The notes beneath the pieces are model-generated. The model saw only the letters and a program-made list of their open reading frames with translations, was not told where the DNA came from and made no database searches. DNA of 64,000 nucleotides from an uncultured Bacteroidales bacterium (GTDB lineage Bacteria; Bacteroidota; Bacteroidia; Bacteroidales; UBA932), in contig CAKUSP010000002.1 of the NCBI GenBank assembly GCA_934680015.1, forward strand, positions 124,001-188,000. Direction: 5' to 3'. Shown here in pieces: positions 25,751-35,249 of this stretch; the stretch's first letter is position 1, and each line of letters begins with the position of its first letter. Both the position numbers and the translations under genes were made by a program.

Positions 25751-28700
25751 ATGAAAAAATCTTATGCAATTGCGCTTGGCGCAGTAGTTCTTTTTGCTGG
25801 ATGTAATGAGAACTTGGAAGTAACTCCTGAAATTCAAAAAAACGGCGTATATGCTACTATTCAGCAGCCGGAAGCTCCTGTCAGTGTAAAAAGCCTTGAC
25901 TGGAATGCTAATAAATTCAACTTCACATGGAGTGAAGGAGAGAATGTTGTTGTGTTTGGTGGCTCAGACAAGGCTACATTTAGTACACTTACAGCTGGCT
26001 CTGAAACATCTGAAATACAAAGTACTGGATTTAAATTGCAGGATGGCGTAGATTATTATGCTTGTATCCCTTATGGTTTTGGTTCGTCAAGCAGTTTGGA
26101 AGCAGTCCCTGTTAAATTAATGGGACAAATTCAATCGGCTAATAACAATACGGACCACTTAAAGGACTATAATTACGCTTGCGCAGCTGCTACCAAGGTA
26201 GAGGGATCTAATTCATTGTCTTTCAATCTTAAGAATCAGGTTTCTTGGATAGTTCTCGAGCATACATTTACTGAGGCGCAGAATGTGCTTTCTTTTAATA
26301 TAGCTACAGACGAAGCCGTGTTCCCTGTAGAAGGAACAATGAATGTCAAGACATCTACTTTTACCCCTACAAAAAAACAATCTGTAATATCCTTACAAGT
26401 TGGTGACAAAAATAATAATTCTGGGCTTTCTCTCAAGGCAGGTGAGACTTTTAGAGGTTTTATTACTATCGCTCCAGTAGATTTAACTGGAAAGACACTT
26501 CTTATATCTGCGTCACTCTCTGATGGAAATTCCATTGAACTTGGAACTATAACGGCTAAAGGTGCCATCTCTGCCAACAAGCCTGTAATTATCTGTACAA
26601 GTGGAAGTTCAACCTCTGCTGTAGCCACATTGGACGGCGTAGAATACGCTTCTATCAAATTAGCGATGGCTGCCGCTAAGGATGGAGATGTGATTACTTT
26701 GAAGAAAGATGCAACAACCGAAAAAGTAGCTATTGATAAGAGCGTGACTATTGATTTGAATGGATATACATTAACTAATGATACCGACGATGTCTTTAAG
26801 GTAACAAAAGACGATTTGACAGTCGTCTTCAAGAATGGTGATATAGTATCCAACAAATATGGTGTACTATTCTTTAATAAAGGGCTAAAGAATGAGAATA
26901 TTACATTTGATAATTGTAATGTCACTGGTGTAGAAGGTGCTATTGCTACAAGTACATTGACAGGATCTACTATTACTATTAATAGCGGTACATATATTTC
27001 TTCAAATAATGCTGTAATTCTTACTGATGAAAATTCTCGTGAGGGCGAGCCTAATACTATTGTTATCAATGGAGGTACATTCAAAGGGCAAATGTCTGAT
27101 GAAGCCTATACAGAGAGGAATGCAATTGCATGCGGAATCTATGCCGCATGGAAAGACAATATCATAGTAAATGATGGTACATTCGATATAGAGAGAGGTG
27201 TTGGAGTTCTTTGTCGTGGAGGTAAAGTAACCATTAATGGAGGTATGTTTACGACGACAGATCCAGACAAAAAGACAGGTTGTGTAGGTGATAGTCGTGT
27301 TGTTGTCCCTTGTCAGACGGTCTATGTTGATAAGGCTTCTCAGTACCCTGATTATGAAAATGCTACAGTTGAGATATTTGGTGGAAAGTTCTCCGACGAT
27401 TCTTGCAAAGATTATCTTGCTGATGGGTATGGCATAGGTGAGGTTTTCGTTGAAACTAAGGAAGCGTGGTACACCGAAGTCTCTGAAGCAGTTTTGGAAT
27501 ATGATGGAGTAAGGTACGCTTCTTTGCAGACTGCGATTGAGGCTTCGTGTGATGCGACGAAAGAGATAACCATTCTTAAGGACATGGAAGTTTCGCAGCT
27601 GACGGTACGTTCAGAAAATAAGGTTACCATTAATTTGAATGGCAAAAATGTGAATATCACTGGATATAAAGTTGATTGTACAGGAGTCGATATAGATGGA
27701 GGCTCATTGACAATCAAAGGATCTGGTTCATTTGGAGATTCTGCACAGAGGAATGTTAACCCTCTGTTCTATGTTAGTAAAGGTGCTTCCTTGACTATAG
27801 AAGGTGATGCTTCATATTATAGTGCCAATGTATGCGCTTATGCACGCTATTGGGATTCGGTAATCTATATTAACGGCGGTAAATGGTACGGAAGCGAAAC
27901 ATACACTCTAAACAAGCACGATGATAACCAGGAGGCGATTATCTCTGTAACCGGAGGTGAATTTTATAAATATAATCCTGCTGCATCGCATTCCGAAAAT
28001 CCTGTTGCTAATTTTGTCGCAGACGGCTATGGCGTTATTAAGAACGGGGATTGGTATAAGGTAGTTAAGGCTACTGAAGTTACTGATGAGGCAAGTTTGA
28101 AGAGTGCAAACACTACCGGAGCATCGATTTTTGTAAATGAGTCAATAGTTTTGACTGAGAAAAATTTATCGATGTCGGATAATACTTCTTTATATGTTGG
28201 AAAGGATGCTACATTGTCTAGTGAATTTAGCGGTAGTTATTATATGACATTATCTTATTTAAATAAGGGAGGAGTGATTTGCGGAGAAGGAACTATAGTT
28301 GCCCCAAATAAGAAAAATGCGTATACAACTGCGGTTCAGTTTGACTCTCGAAATAAAGAGCTTGTGATTGATGGTAATCTAACGATTAAGGGTGGCAAAT
28401 CAGGTGTATATAATGGAGATGAATATAATGAGGGCATTAGTCCTGCTGTATTCTTGTATGATGGTAAGCTTACTATCAAAGGAGGTCATTTTATAGGTGG
28501 AATCGATTCTAAAACTGGAAATGCTAGTCCAACCATTTATGTTTGGTCAAATTTTATAAATAATAATGCAGAACTTGTTATTAATGAAGGAGTGTTTGAA
28601 TCTGCAACAGATGATGCTACTTTCTTGATTAATATGGATGATGACAATAAAGGTAAGGCTTCTATTCAAATTATGGGTGGCACTTTTGTAGGCTTCAACC

Positions 28701-28813
28701 CAGCAGATAATACAGCTGATGGTGAGCATACTAACTATGTCGCTGATGGTTATGTTTCTACTCAGACCACTTACAATGGTAAAACCGCTTGGGTGGTATC
28801 AAAGGCTAAGTAA
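25751..28813 (+). CDS. Surface lipoprotein: fimbrillin-like N-terminus and right-handed beta-helix repeats
   Basis: 1020 residues, lipobox LFAGC (Cys18) followed by NEN. Residues about 25-290 have the two-part fimbrillin-like (FimA/Mfa-related) pattern: FTWSEGENVVVF, GVDYYACIPYGF, LSFNLKNQVSWIVLEH and a later ANKPVI. Residues about 300-590, 600-770 and 790-1010 contain repeated parallel beta-helix coils, each opened by a segment like LDGVEYASIKLAMAAAKDGD or YDGVRYASLQTAIEAS with IDLNGYTLTN / INLNGKNVNI rungs and repeated NGGTF / KGGHF turns. This is a pectate-lyase-like fold, but no catalytic residues are recognisable, so an adhesin or stalk is more likely than an enzyme. Second gene of an operon with the 52-aa protein. 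Confidence 0.8.
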   Translation: MKKSYAIALGAVVLFAGCNENLEVTPEIQKNGVYATIQQPEAPVSVKSLDWNANKFNFTWSEGENVVVFGGSDKATFSTLTAGSETSEIQSTGFKLQDGVDYYACIPYGFGSSSSLEAVPVKLMGQIQSANNNTDHLKDYNYACAAATKVEGSNSLSFNLKNQVSWIVLEHTFTEAQNVLSFNIATDEAVFPVEGTMNVKTSTFTPTKKQSVISLQVGDKNNNSGLSLKAGETFRGFITIAPVDLTGKTLLISASLSDGNSIELGTITAKGAISANKPVIICTSGSSTSAVATLDGVEYASIKLAMAAAKDGDVITLKKDATTEKVAIDKSVTIDLNGYTLTNDTDDVFKVTKDDLTVVFKNGDIVSNKYGVLFFNKGLKNENITFDNCNVTGVEGAIATSTLTGSTITINSGTYISSNNAVILTDENSREGEPNTIVINGGTFKGQMSDEAYTERNAIACGIYAAWKDNIIVNDGTFDIERGVGVLCRGGKVTINGGMFTTTDPDKKTGCVGDSRVVVPCQTVYVDKASQYPDYENATVEIFGGKFSDDSCKDYLADGYGIGEVFVETKEAWYTEVSEAVLEYDGVRYASLQTAIEASCDATKEITILKDMEVSQLTVRSENKVTINLNGKNVNITGYKVDCTGVDIDGGSLTIKGSGSFGDSAQRNVNPLFYVSKGASLTIEGDASYYSANVCAYARYWDSVIYINGGKWYGSETYTLNKHDDNQEAIISVTGGEFYKYNPAASHSENPVANFVADGYGVIKNGDWYKVVKATEVTDEASLKSANTTGASIFVNESIVLTEKNLSMSDNTSLYVGKDATLSSEFSGSYYMTLSYLNKGGVICGEGTIVAPNKKNAYTTAVQFDSRNKELVIDGNLTIKGGKSGVYNGDEYNEGISPAVFLYDGKLTIKGGHFIGGIDSKTGNASPTIYVWSNFINNNAELVINEGVFESATDDATFLINMDDDNKGKASIQIMGGTFVGFNPADNTADGEHTNYVADGYVSTQTTYNGKTAWVVSKAK

Positions 28814-28838
28814 AGCATAAGTTGCTTTATACAAATAT

Positions 28839-28877
28839 AAAGGATGGCTCATTTAATCATGAGTCATCCTTTTTTTT
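28839..28877 (+). terminator. Intrinsic terminator after the beta-helix lipoprotein
   Basis: AAGGATGGCTCAT - TTAATC - ATGAGTCATCCTT, a 13-bp stem with one G-T pair, followed by a T8 tract, 26 nt after the stop codon. Confidence 0.9.
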
Positions 28878-28915
28878 AGATCTTAGACCTTTGGGAGTAA
28901 TTTGTGTTAAATTCC

Positions 28916-28965
28916 TTCTGGTCCTCCAAGTATTTTTGTCTCTCCTTCGGAGCGAAGTTAGCGAT
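28916..28965 (-). pseudogene. Duplicated fragment of an Rpn-family gene overlapping the 3' end of the intact copy
   Basis: 50 bases match 29187-29236 with one mismatch. On the minus strand, in a frame different from the intact gene, they encode IANFAPKERQKYLEDQKE, the same segment as the intact gene's IANFAPKERQKYMEDQK. It is a remnant of a second, rearranged copy. The intact gene's stop codon lies inside this repeat. Confidence 0.75.
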
Positions 28966-29920
28966 GAAGCAGTTCGTTTATTTCACTTTCGGACATCTCA
29001 GTATAAAGGGAAACCTGCTCGATGGGCACATTGTTTTTTAGCATGTTTATAGCAATTTCTGCTTTTCCTTTAGCAATTCCTTTAGCTTCACCTTTTACAA
29101 GACCTTCCGCAAGTCCTTTTGCGAGATTCTCTTTTGCAGCTTTTTCCACAGCGAAATCTATACAGTTTTGATAATCATATAACATTTTCTGGTCCTCCAT
29201 GTATTTTTGTCTCTCCTTCGGAGCGAAGTTAGCGATTTTAGCGGTATCGAACAAATCTGACATCCATGTCTTTTCGAAATTTTTCGGGACACTTTGCAGT
29301 TTTGACATATTCTTGAAAAGATACATCCAGCGGTCGATATCATCTCCAACTTCTTCTGCTACCTTGTTAAAGCGAGGCAGTTCGATAAAGATAAAGTTAA
29401 GAATGTCGCTATAACATTCATGACAACTTACTTCTTGAAGTTTGTAATAACTATGGAATTTGTCTTGAGGCCAAGATGGTTCGTGTTGCATTACGAAATC
29501 CAAAATAGAGATAACATAAACCGGATGAAGCCTATAGTCCCAGATGAAAGGAGGTTTTTCGGATTTGTCTTCGACTTGCAAAAGAAACTCACTTTTAGCA
29601 TCAAGAAACTGACGATGAATAGGAAAAGAGGAATAGAAGATACATCTGTCACGATAATACTTTTGTTCACGCTTTTGCATCTCTACGATAATATCATTAC
29701 CATCCGAAGTATGGCAATACACATCATAAAAGACTTTTCTGTCTTCAGGAGATAGCCCCCAATTTTCTACATTACGATAATCAATATCGATTATCCTATC
29801 TGTTTTTAGTACAGCATTGAGAAAGTGAATCATGATGTTTTTCTGTCCAAAAGCTTTTTTGAACATAAAGTCGGATCTGAGGTCTGCATAGACCTGATTT
29901 GAATTAATGAAATATTCCAT
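28958..29920 (-). CDS. Rpn-family recombination-promoting nuclease / PD-(D/E)XK transposase-like protein
   Basis: 320 residues. The N-terminal PD-(D/E)XK nuclease domain (PDDEXK_2 type, about 10-240) shows DLRSDFMFKKAFG, the catalytic region KVFYDVYCHTSDGNDIIVEMQKRE (Asp ... Glu-x-Gln) and YYRDRCIFYSS. The C-terminal part has Ala/Gly/Lys-rich heptads (KGLAEGLVKGEAKGIAKGKAE) and ends MSESEINELLHR. E. coli RpnA, the studied relative, is a DNA endonuclease that raises RecA-independent recombination; related genes are often numerous and mobile. Upstream is a 7-bp inverted repeat (AGTTAAG/CTTAACT, 29934-29954). Its 3' end overlaps a fragment of another copy, pointing to past recombination. No partner gene is adjacent. 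Confidence 0.88.
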   Translation of the reverse strand: MEYFINSNQVYADLRSDFMFKKAFGQKNIMIHFLNAVLKTDRIIDIDYRNVENWGLSPEDRKVFYDVYCHTSDGNDIIVEMQKREQKYYRDRCIFYSSFPIHRQFLDAKSEFLLQVEDKSEKPPFIWDYRLHPVYVISILDFVMQHEPSWPQDKFHSYYKLQEVSCHECYSDILNFIFIELPRFNKVAEEVGDDIDRWMYLFKNMSKLQSVPKNFEKTWMSDLFDTAKIANFAPKERQKYMEDQKMLYDYQNCIDFAVEKAAKENLAKGLAEGLVKGEAKGIAKGKAEIAINMLKNNVPIEQVSLYTEMSESEINELLHR

Positions 29921-29933
29921 GGCTTAAGTTGAG

Positions 29934-29954
29934 AGTTAAGAATTGGTCTTAACT
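29934..29954. repeat. Inverted repeat just upstream of the Rpn gene
   Basis: AGTTAAG-AATTGGT-CTTAACT, 7-bp perfect arms with a 7-nt loop, 14 nt before the start codon. Possible operator or leader hairpin. Confidence 0.45.
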
Positions 29955-30443
29955 ACGAGAGCAAAGATGAGAAAAAGAAAACCAATTTGCAAGTGATTAA
30001 ATTATTGATATGTAAACATTTAATTCACTTTATATCAAAATTGGGTGTACAATATCGTTTCATATAAACGATTATCATGTTGCAATATAGATAGTTATGA
30101 ACAGAGAAGAATATATAGACGTTTTTTACATTTCTTAATTATTCGACATTGGATACCCTCTTTAGATACTTAAAAATTGACGTCTAGTCACCCATTGAAT
30201 AATTTTAACAATGATAATCTGTATCAGAAAGATGTTGTTAGTAAAAGTGCCCTTTTTGCTCACAAGCGCCGTATTATGAACGATTTCGTGTGCATAACCT
30301 ATTGTTCACGGCAGTCATCTTTATGTGATTTTTAGCTATTGTGAAGAATTTAAGAAACCTTCCAAAAGAAATCTAATCTCGTAAGTTAAAGATTAATCTA
30401 AAGTAGCCTAATTTTACGCTTCTAAATAAACATATATTTTTTG
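29955..30443. other. Intergenic region, only a hairpin fragment seen
   Basis: AT-rich and without a credible gene. It holds a relative of the GTGAG hairpin family (GTAAAAGTGCCCTTTTTGCTCAC, 30241-30263); compare 56606-56632. Nothing else is recognised. Confidence 0.4.
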
Positions 30444-30451
30444 TAAATTTG
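30444..30451 (+). promoter_or_regulatory. -7 element directly at the rsgA start
   Basis: TAAATTTG ends 6 nt before the ATG at 30458. If used, transcription starts at or within a few bases of the start codon, giving a leaderless or nearly leaderless mRNA. Confidence 0.5.
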
Positions 30452-30457
30452 TAAGAT

Positions 30458-31414
30458 ATGACTAAAGGTGAGGCTATAGTAGTAAAAAATGCAGGAAGCC
30501 ATTTTGTTTTAGGGCTTCTGCCACAGTGGGAATTATTCCCGGCTGTGCTTCGTGGCCGTGTGCGCCTAAATGCATCAAGCGCTACTAATCCCATAGCGGT
30601 GGGAGACAGGGTGGAGTTTGAATATGACGAGACGCCATCTGAGAAACATCCTGCACAGATAACTAGCATCCTAGCTCGAAAGAATCATATCGTAAGAAAA
30701 TCCACTAATCTTTCTAGACAATCACACGTCATAGCGGCTAACCTTGACCGCGTATTTTTGGTTACTACTCTGTTTTTCCCAGAAGTCAAACTCCCATTTT
30801 TAGATAGGCAGTTAGTGACTTGTGAGATGTATAAAATACCTGTCACCATCGTTTTAAATAAAGTGGACCTATATAGAGATGAGGCTTCTGAACAAGTCGA
30901 ATACTTTAAATCTATCTACATGAGGGCAGGTTATAATGTGGTGGAAACATCTGCAAAGACCAAAGAAGGGATAGACACTTTGAGAAAGCTGTGCCATGGA
31001 CAGGGTAACTCTTTGGGGATTAATCTTATTAGTGGAGAATCCGGTGTAGGCAAATCATCATTAATCAAGGCTATAGACCCTTCGCTTGATCCTAAAATAG
31101 GAGATATCAGCATAGCACACCTACAAGGCAAACACACCACCTCGCTTTATGAAATGTACCCTATAAGCACAGGAGGATATATTATTGACACTCCAGGCCT
31201 TAGAGCATTTGGACTTCAAGGTTTGGAAAAAGAGGAAGTATACACCTATTTTCCAGAGATGCTCGAGGTCTCACGACATTGCAGGTTTACACCATGTTCT
31301 CATACGCATGAACCGGGCTGTGCAGTGAAGGAGGCAGTGGAAAGAGGCGAGATAGCACCGGAAAGGTATAACTCATATATAGGAATGCTGGAAGAAGATG
31401 GTAAATTCCGATGA
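30458..31414 (+). CDS. rsgA: Ribosome small subunit-dependent GTPase A
   Basis: Circularly permuted GTPase that helps late maturation of the 30S subunit. 318 residues. An N-terminal OB domain (about 1-70) is followed by G motifs in permuted order: G4 TIVLNKVDLY (about 130), G1 ISGESGVGKSSLI (about 190) and G3 DTPGLRAFG (about 242). A C-terminal zinc knuckle CRFTPCSHTHEPGCAV follows. All are intact. Confidence 0.97.
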   Translation: MTKGEAIVVKNAGSHFVLGLLPQWELFPAVLRGRVRLNASSATNPIAVGDRVEFEYDETPSEKHPAQITSILARKNHIVRKSTNLSRQSHVIAANLDRVFLVTTLFFPEVKLPFLDRQLVTCEMYKIPVTIVLNKVDLYRDEASEQVEYFKSIYMRAGYNVVETSAKTKEGIDTLRKLCHGQGNSLGINLISGESGVGKSSLIKAIDPSLDPKIGDISIAHLQGKHTTSLYEMYPISTGGYIIDTPGLRAFGLQGLEKEEVYTYFPEMLEVSRHCRFTPCSHTHEPGCAVKEAVERGEIAPERYNSYIGMLEEDGKFR

Positions 31415-31435
31415 CTACATGTAACGTGAAAAAAT

Positions 31436-31471
31436 AAGATGATGCAAGATATTTTTTGAAGGTTACTATAT
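31436..31471 (+). repeat. Shared ~35-bp element, copy B
   Basis: AAGATGATGCA-N5-TTTTTTGAAGG followed by TTACTATAT. Closely matches 58370-58407 and 25377-25411. It lies in the 153-nt gap ahead of the polyprenyl synthetase gene. Confidence 0.55.
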
Positions 31472-31567
31472 ACGTTTAAAAGACAACTTATTAAACAGAA
31501 AGCCGAAATAGATAATATGTCATGGAAAGCCATGTAGGAAGGGATGAATACAAATTAACGAAGTAAT

Positions 31568-32512
31568 ATGGAAAGAATACGAAATATAATAGAAGAACTT
31601 TTTGATAAAATAGAATTCCCGGACACGCCTAATGGACTATACGATCCTCTGCGTTATATGATGGGAATAGGTGGAAAACGTATTCGTCCAGCTCTATGTC
31701 TTCTTTCATATAGTCTTTTTAAAGACGAATTTACAGAAGAAGTGCTAGCTCCAGCTGCAGCGATAGAGATTTTCCATACTTTTACTCTTATCCATGATGA
31801 CATAATGGATCGTTCACCTCTTAGACGCGGACAACAGACCGTTTGGAAGAAATGGAATGAAGACACAGCCATCCTTAGTGGCGATGTGATGTTGATAGAT
31901 GCATATAAAAGGATAGCTCAAGCTCCTAACGAGTGCCGGGAACAAGTCCTGTCTCTGTTCTCTACAACGGCGGCTCAAGTGTGTGAAGGCCAGCAGTATG
32001 ACATGGATTTCGAACAAATGGACGATGTTAGCATGAGCGAGTATGAGAAGATGATTGGCCTAAAGACAGCAGTTCTTATAGCCTGCGCAGCACAGATGGG
32101 AGCCATGATGGGGAACGCCTCTAAGATCATGCATCAGGCTTTATACGATTATGGTTATCAAGTGGGTATGGCTTTTCAAGTGGCCGATGACTACCTCGAT
32201 GCTTTCGGAGATGAAAAGGTGTTCGGAAAGCCTATAGGAGGTGACATCTTGCAACAGAAAAAGAGTTGGCTAACTATAAAGGCTTGTTCAAAAACAACAG
32301 AACCGAGTGCTTTCATGTCTGTTTTCAGGACTAAGGATATAGAAAAGGTGAAATCGATGTACATTCAGTTAGGTGTTGATCTGGATGCTAGAAATGAAAT
32401 AGAAAAGTATAATTCGCAGGCTATAAGTATATTATGCCAAGCAGGTTTTTCTAATGAACAGATACAAGTGCTAAAGGAATTTGCCGACAGTCTTGTAGGA
32501 AGAGTAAAATGA
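31568..32512 (+). CDS. Polyprenyl (short-chain, FPP/GGPP-type) diphosphate synthase
   Basis: Condenses isopentenyl diphosphate with an allylic diphosphate. 314 residues. GIGGKRIRPALC (about 33-44), the first Asp-rich motif HDDIMDRSPLRRGQ (Asp77, 78, 81) and the second FQVADDYLDAFGD (about 211) are all present. The residue five before the first Asp is Phe72, and an aromatic there usually limits the product to a short chain. The stop overlaps the start of the U32 gene (ATGATG), so an operon is likely with U32, S41 and rdgB. It would supply the substrate for UppS encoded at 45574. Confidence 0.93.
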   Translation: MERIRNIIEELFDKIEFPDTPNGLYDPLRYMMGIGGKRIRPALCLLSYSLFKDEFTEEVLAPAAAIEIFHTFTLIHDDIMDRSPLRRGQQTVWKKWNEDTAILSGDVMLIDAYKRIAQAPNECREQVLSLFSTTAAQVCEGQQYDMDFEQMDDVSMSEYEKMIGLKTAVLIACAAQMGAMMGNASKIMHQALYDYGYQVGMAFQVADDYLDAFGDEKVFGKPIGGDILQQKKSWLTIKACSKTTEPSAFMSVFRTKDIEKVKSMYIQLGVDLDARNEIEKYNSQAISILCQAGFSNEQIQVLKEFADSLVGRVK

Positions 32513-33759
32513 TGGATAAAAAAGAATTGGAAATAATGGCTCCCGCAGGTAATTTCGAATGCCTGCATGCCGCTATTCAAGCCGGAGCCGATTCTGTATA
32601 TTTCGGAGTGGGTCGCCTCAATATGCGAAGCCACTCGGCTAATAATTTCACTCTTGAGGATTTGACAGAAGTTGTAAATATTTGCAGTAAGGCTGGTGTA
32701 AAGACTTATTTGACACTGAATATTTGCCTATACCCCGAAGATATTGACGATGCTCGAGCAGTGCTGGAAAAAGCTAAAAGCGCAGGGGTCAGTGCGGTGA
32801 TAGCCTCTGATATGGCTGCTATACTGATGTGCAGAGAACTTGGATTAGAGGTACATATTTCCACGCAATTATCCATATCGAATGTATTGGCCTTGAAGTT
32901 TTATGCCCAGTGGGCAGATGTGGTGGTCCTTGCCCGTGAGCTTAATTTAGGCCAAGTTAGAAGTATATACGATACGATTGTGCGAGAGGGTATTAAGGGC
33001 CCATCGGGCGAGCTTATTCGAATAGAGATGTTTGCCCACGGAGCTTTGTGTATGGCTATAAGTGGCAAGTGCTATCTTAGTCTGCATGCCTATGGGGCAT
33101 CGGCCAATCGTGGCGCTTGCTATCAGATATGCCGTCGCGGCTATGAAGTGACTGACCTTGAAACCGGGAATAAACTTGATATAGATAATAAATACATAAT
33201 GTCCCCTAAGGACCTATGCACTATAGAGTTTATGGACAAAATTATAGATGCGGGAGTAAAGGTCTTTAAGATAGAGGGTAGGGCAAGAAGCGCCGAATAT
33301 GTCAAGCGGTGTGTTTCTTGTTACAGACAGGCGGCGGATGCAGTATGTGAGGGTAGGTACACGCCAGAATTGGCCACAGAGCTAAAAGAGAAATTAAGCG
33401 AAGTTTTCAATCGTGGCTTTTGGGATGGGTATTATCAGGGGGCTTATTTAGGGCAGTGGAGCGAAGTTTATGGCAGCCAGGCTAAATTGAAAAAGGTTTA
33501 TGTAGGGAAGGTGACCAATTGGTTCGACAAGATAGGAGTTGCGGAAGTCTTGGTGGAGAGCGCGCCTATGGAGATGGGAGATAAACTCCTGGCGATAGGT
33601 CGAACTACCGGCGTAGAAGAGTTTACGGTGGAGGATGTCCGCGTTGATTTTCAAAGTGTTCAAAAAGTGGAAAAGGGAGTCCGCTGCTCTGTGGCGGTAC
33701 CTTCTGGAATTCGTTTAAAACGAGGTGATAAGATATATAAATGGGAGGAAAATATATGA
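32509..33759 (+). CDS. U32-family peptidase-like protein (TrhP/RlhA group)
   Basis: 416 residues. The N-terminal TIM-like U32 domain begins LEIMAPAGNFECLHAAIQAGADSVYFG; the U32 signature region EMFAHGALCMAISGKCYLS is followed by GACYQICRRGY. These cysteines ligate an iron-sulfur cluster in studied U32 relatives. The C-terminal beta domain (about 335-416) is GKVTNWFDKIGVAEV ... GDKIYKW. Despite the name, characterised members modify tRNA or rRNA (for example 5-hydroxyuridine in tRNA), so RNA modification is the best guess. Start 32509 or 32512 (ATGATG) cannot be separated. Confidence 0.9.
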   Translation: MMDKKELEIMAPAGNFECLHAAIQAGADSVYFGVGRLNMRSHSANNFTLEDLTEVVNICSKAGVKTYLTLNICLYPEDIDDARAVLEKAKSAGVSAVIASDMAAILMCRELGLEVHISTQLSISNVLALKFYAQWADVVVLARELNLGQVRSIYDTIVREGIKGPSGELIRIEMFAHGALCMAISGKCYLSLHAYGASANRGACYQICRRGYEVTDLETGNKLDIDNKYIMSPKDLCTIEFMDKIIDAGVKVFKIEGRARSAEYVKRCVSCYRQAADAVCEGRYTPELATELKEKLSEVFNRGFWDGYYQGAYLGQWSEVYGSQAKLKKVYVGKVTNWFDKIGVAEVLVESAPMEMGDKLLAIGRTTGVEEFTVEDVRVDFQSVQKVEKGVRCSVAVPSGIRLKRGDKIYKWEENI

Positions 33760-35249
33760 AAAGATGGATAAGCGCTGTTTTTTTATTTGTGACAGTAGTG
33801 AGCATGTCATACGCTCAGTCGAAAGATTTTAGATTGGGCCGATGGATAGAAATACAAAATGCTATTATTAAAGAACTTGATAAATCTTATGTGGATACTC
33901 TTCCCATAACTAAGATGGAGAGGGCTTCCATCGATGCTATGCTCGCTCAACTTGACCCGTATACAGTATATGTGCCTGAAGATGAGGTGGAAGATTTTTC
34001 TATAATGATAGGTGGGATTTATGGAGGAGTGGGTGCAATAATCTATAAGCCCGAAGGAGATAATGTTTATATTAATGAGCCATACGATGGTTCACCTTGT
34101 CTTAAATCTGGATTAGAGTCGGGCGATCAAATTCTCAAGATTAATGGAGAAGATGTAAAGCCTCTTGATTCTAAAGCCTGCTCGGAGAAAATGAAGGGAC
34201 AGCCGGGTTCCGTAGTCGAATTTTTAGTAAAGAAGGTTAATACTTCCGATACATTGAAGGTTAAGGTGCGTCGTGAATTGATACATCTGCCTGATATAAA
34301 GTACGCTGGGATGATCGCACCTAAGACAGGTTATATACTTCAAACCGGTTTTACGGAAGGTGTGGCAGATACTATGCGGGTGAAAGTAAATCAACTTAAA
34401 TCCCAAGGAATGGAAAAACTTATACTCGATCTTCGTGGAAATGGAGGAGGTCTTCTTAAGGAAGCCGTAGAGATAGTGTCGATTTTCGTGCCGGAGAACT
34501 CACTTGTAGTTACTTCGCGAGATAGAGACGGAAAAGATGTGGAAGTCTATAGAACGCAGAAGGCTCCATTGGCTGAAAAAATGAAGCTGGTCGTGCTAGT
34601 CGATGGTGGTTCAGCCTCTTCTTCGGAGATAGTGAGTGGGGCACTTCAAGACCTAGATCGCGCAACGATAATGGGTACACGAACTTTCGGTAAGGGACTT
34701 GTGCAGAGTGTAAGACCGCTTCCTTTTGGGGGCCAATTAAAACTTACTGTGGCCAAGTACTACACTCCTTCCGGGCGTTGTGTTCAGGCTATAGATTATT
34801 CGCATCGTAATCCAGATGGCAGTGTGGGGCACATCCCTGATTCTTTAACCCATGAATTTAAAACCGTAAGTGGACGAATTGTTCGAGATGGTGGAGGTAT
34901 AACTCCGGATGTGCAAATTGAATCTCCTAAATATGATGATATAGTTTATTCTTTGGTAATGAGCGGTTTGGTGGGCCAATACGCTCTTCACTATAAGACC
35001 ACGCATCCTTCAATAGCCTCGCCAGATGAGTTTCAGTTCGATGAGTTTGACGATTTTGTATCTTATGTTCTAAAGTTTGTCTCAGAAGAGGCCGTGGAAA
35101 AAGTAAAAGCAGTAGAACACTCTCAGATAAAGCCGTTTATAGAAGAAGAGATAATAGTTCGCTATTATGGTCAGCACGAAGCTAATAAACAGAGAATTAA
35201 GTATGATACTCAACTTCAGCAGGCTCTAAAAGCAAAGACAGTACTATGA
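33756..35249 (+). CDS. S41-family C-terminal processing peptidase (CtpA-like)
   Basis: About 497 residues with a signal peptide ending MSYAQ; exported to the periplasm. PDZ domain (about 75-165: GVGAIIYKPEGDNVYI ... SGLESGDQILKINGEDV), then the S41 core with LILDLRGNGGG, VLVDGGSASSSEIVSGAL (nucleophile Ser) and GTRTFGKGLVQ (general-base Lys). An in-frame ATG at 33741 exists, but a GGAGG motif lies between it and the ATG at 33756, which also overlaps the U32 stop (ATGA). A C-terminal region of about 120 residues follows the protease core. Likely processes or degrades envelope proteins. Confidence 0.94.
   Translation: MKRWISAVFLFVTVVSMSYAQSKDFRLGRWIEIQNAIIKELDKSYVDTLPITKMERASIDAMLAQLDPYTVYVPEDEVEDFSIMIGGIYGGVGAIIYKPEGDNVYINEPYDGSPCLKSGLESGDQILKINGEDVKPLDSKACSEKMKGQPGSVVEFLVKKVNTSDTLKVKVRRELIHLPDIKYAGMIAPKTGYILQTGFTEGVADTMRVKVNQLKSQGMEKLILDLRGNGGGLLKEAVEIVSIFVPENSLVVTSRDRDGKDVEVYRTQKAPLAEKMKLVVLVDGGSASSSEIVSGALQDLDRATIMGTRTFGKGLVQSVRPLPFGGQLKLTVAKYYTPSGRCVQAIDYSHRNPDGSVGHIPDSLTHEFKTVSGRIVRDGGGITPDVQIESPKYDDIVYSLVMSGLVGQYALHYKTTHPSIASPDEFQFDEFDDFVSYVLKFVSEEAVEKVKAVEHSQIKPFIEEEIIVRYYGQHEANKQRIKYDTQLQQALKAKTVL

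Noticed and set aside
28958..29920. Insertion sequence with terminal inverted repeats around the Rpn gene
   Set aside because: The short inverted repeat at 29934-29954 is local to the upstream side; no matching end or target duplication is seen on the other side.
30097..30138. 13-codon open frame in the rsgA upstream region
   Set aside because: Too short, no motif, no promoter in the right place.
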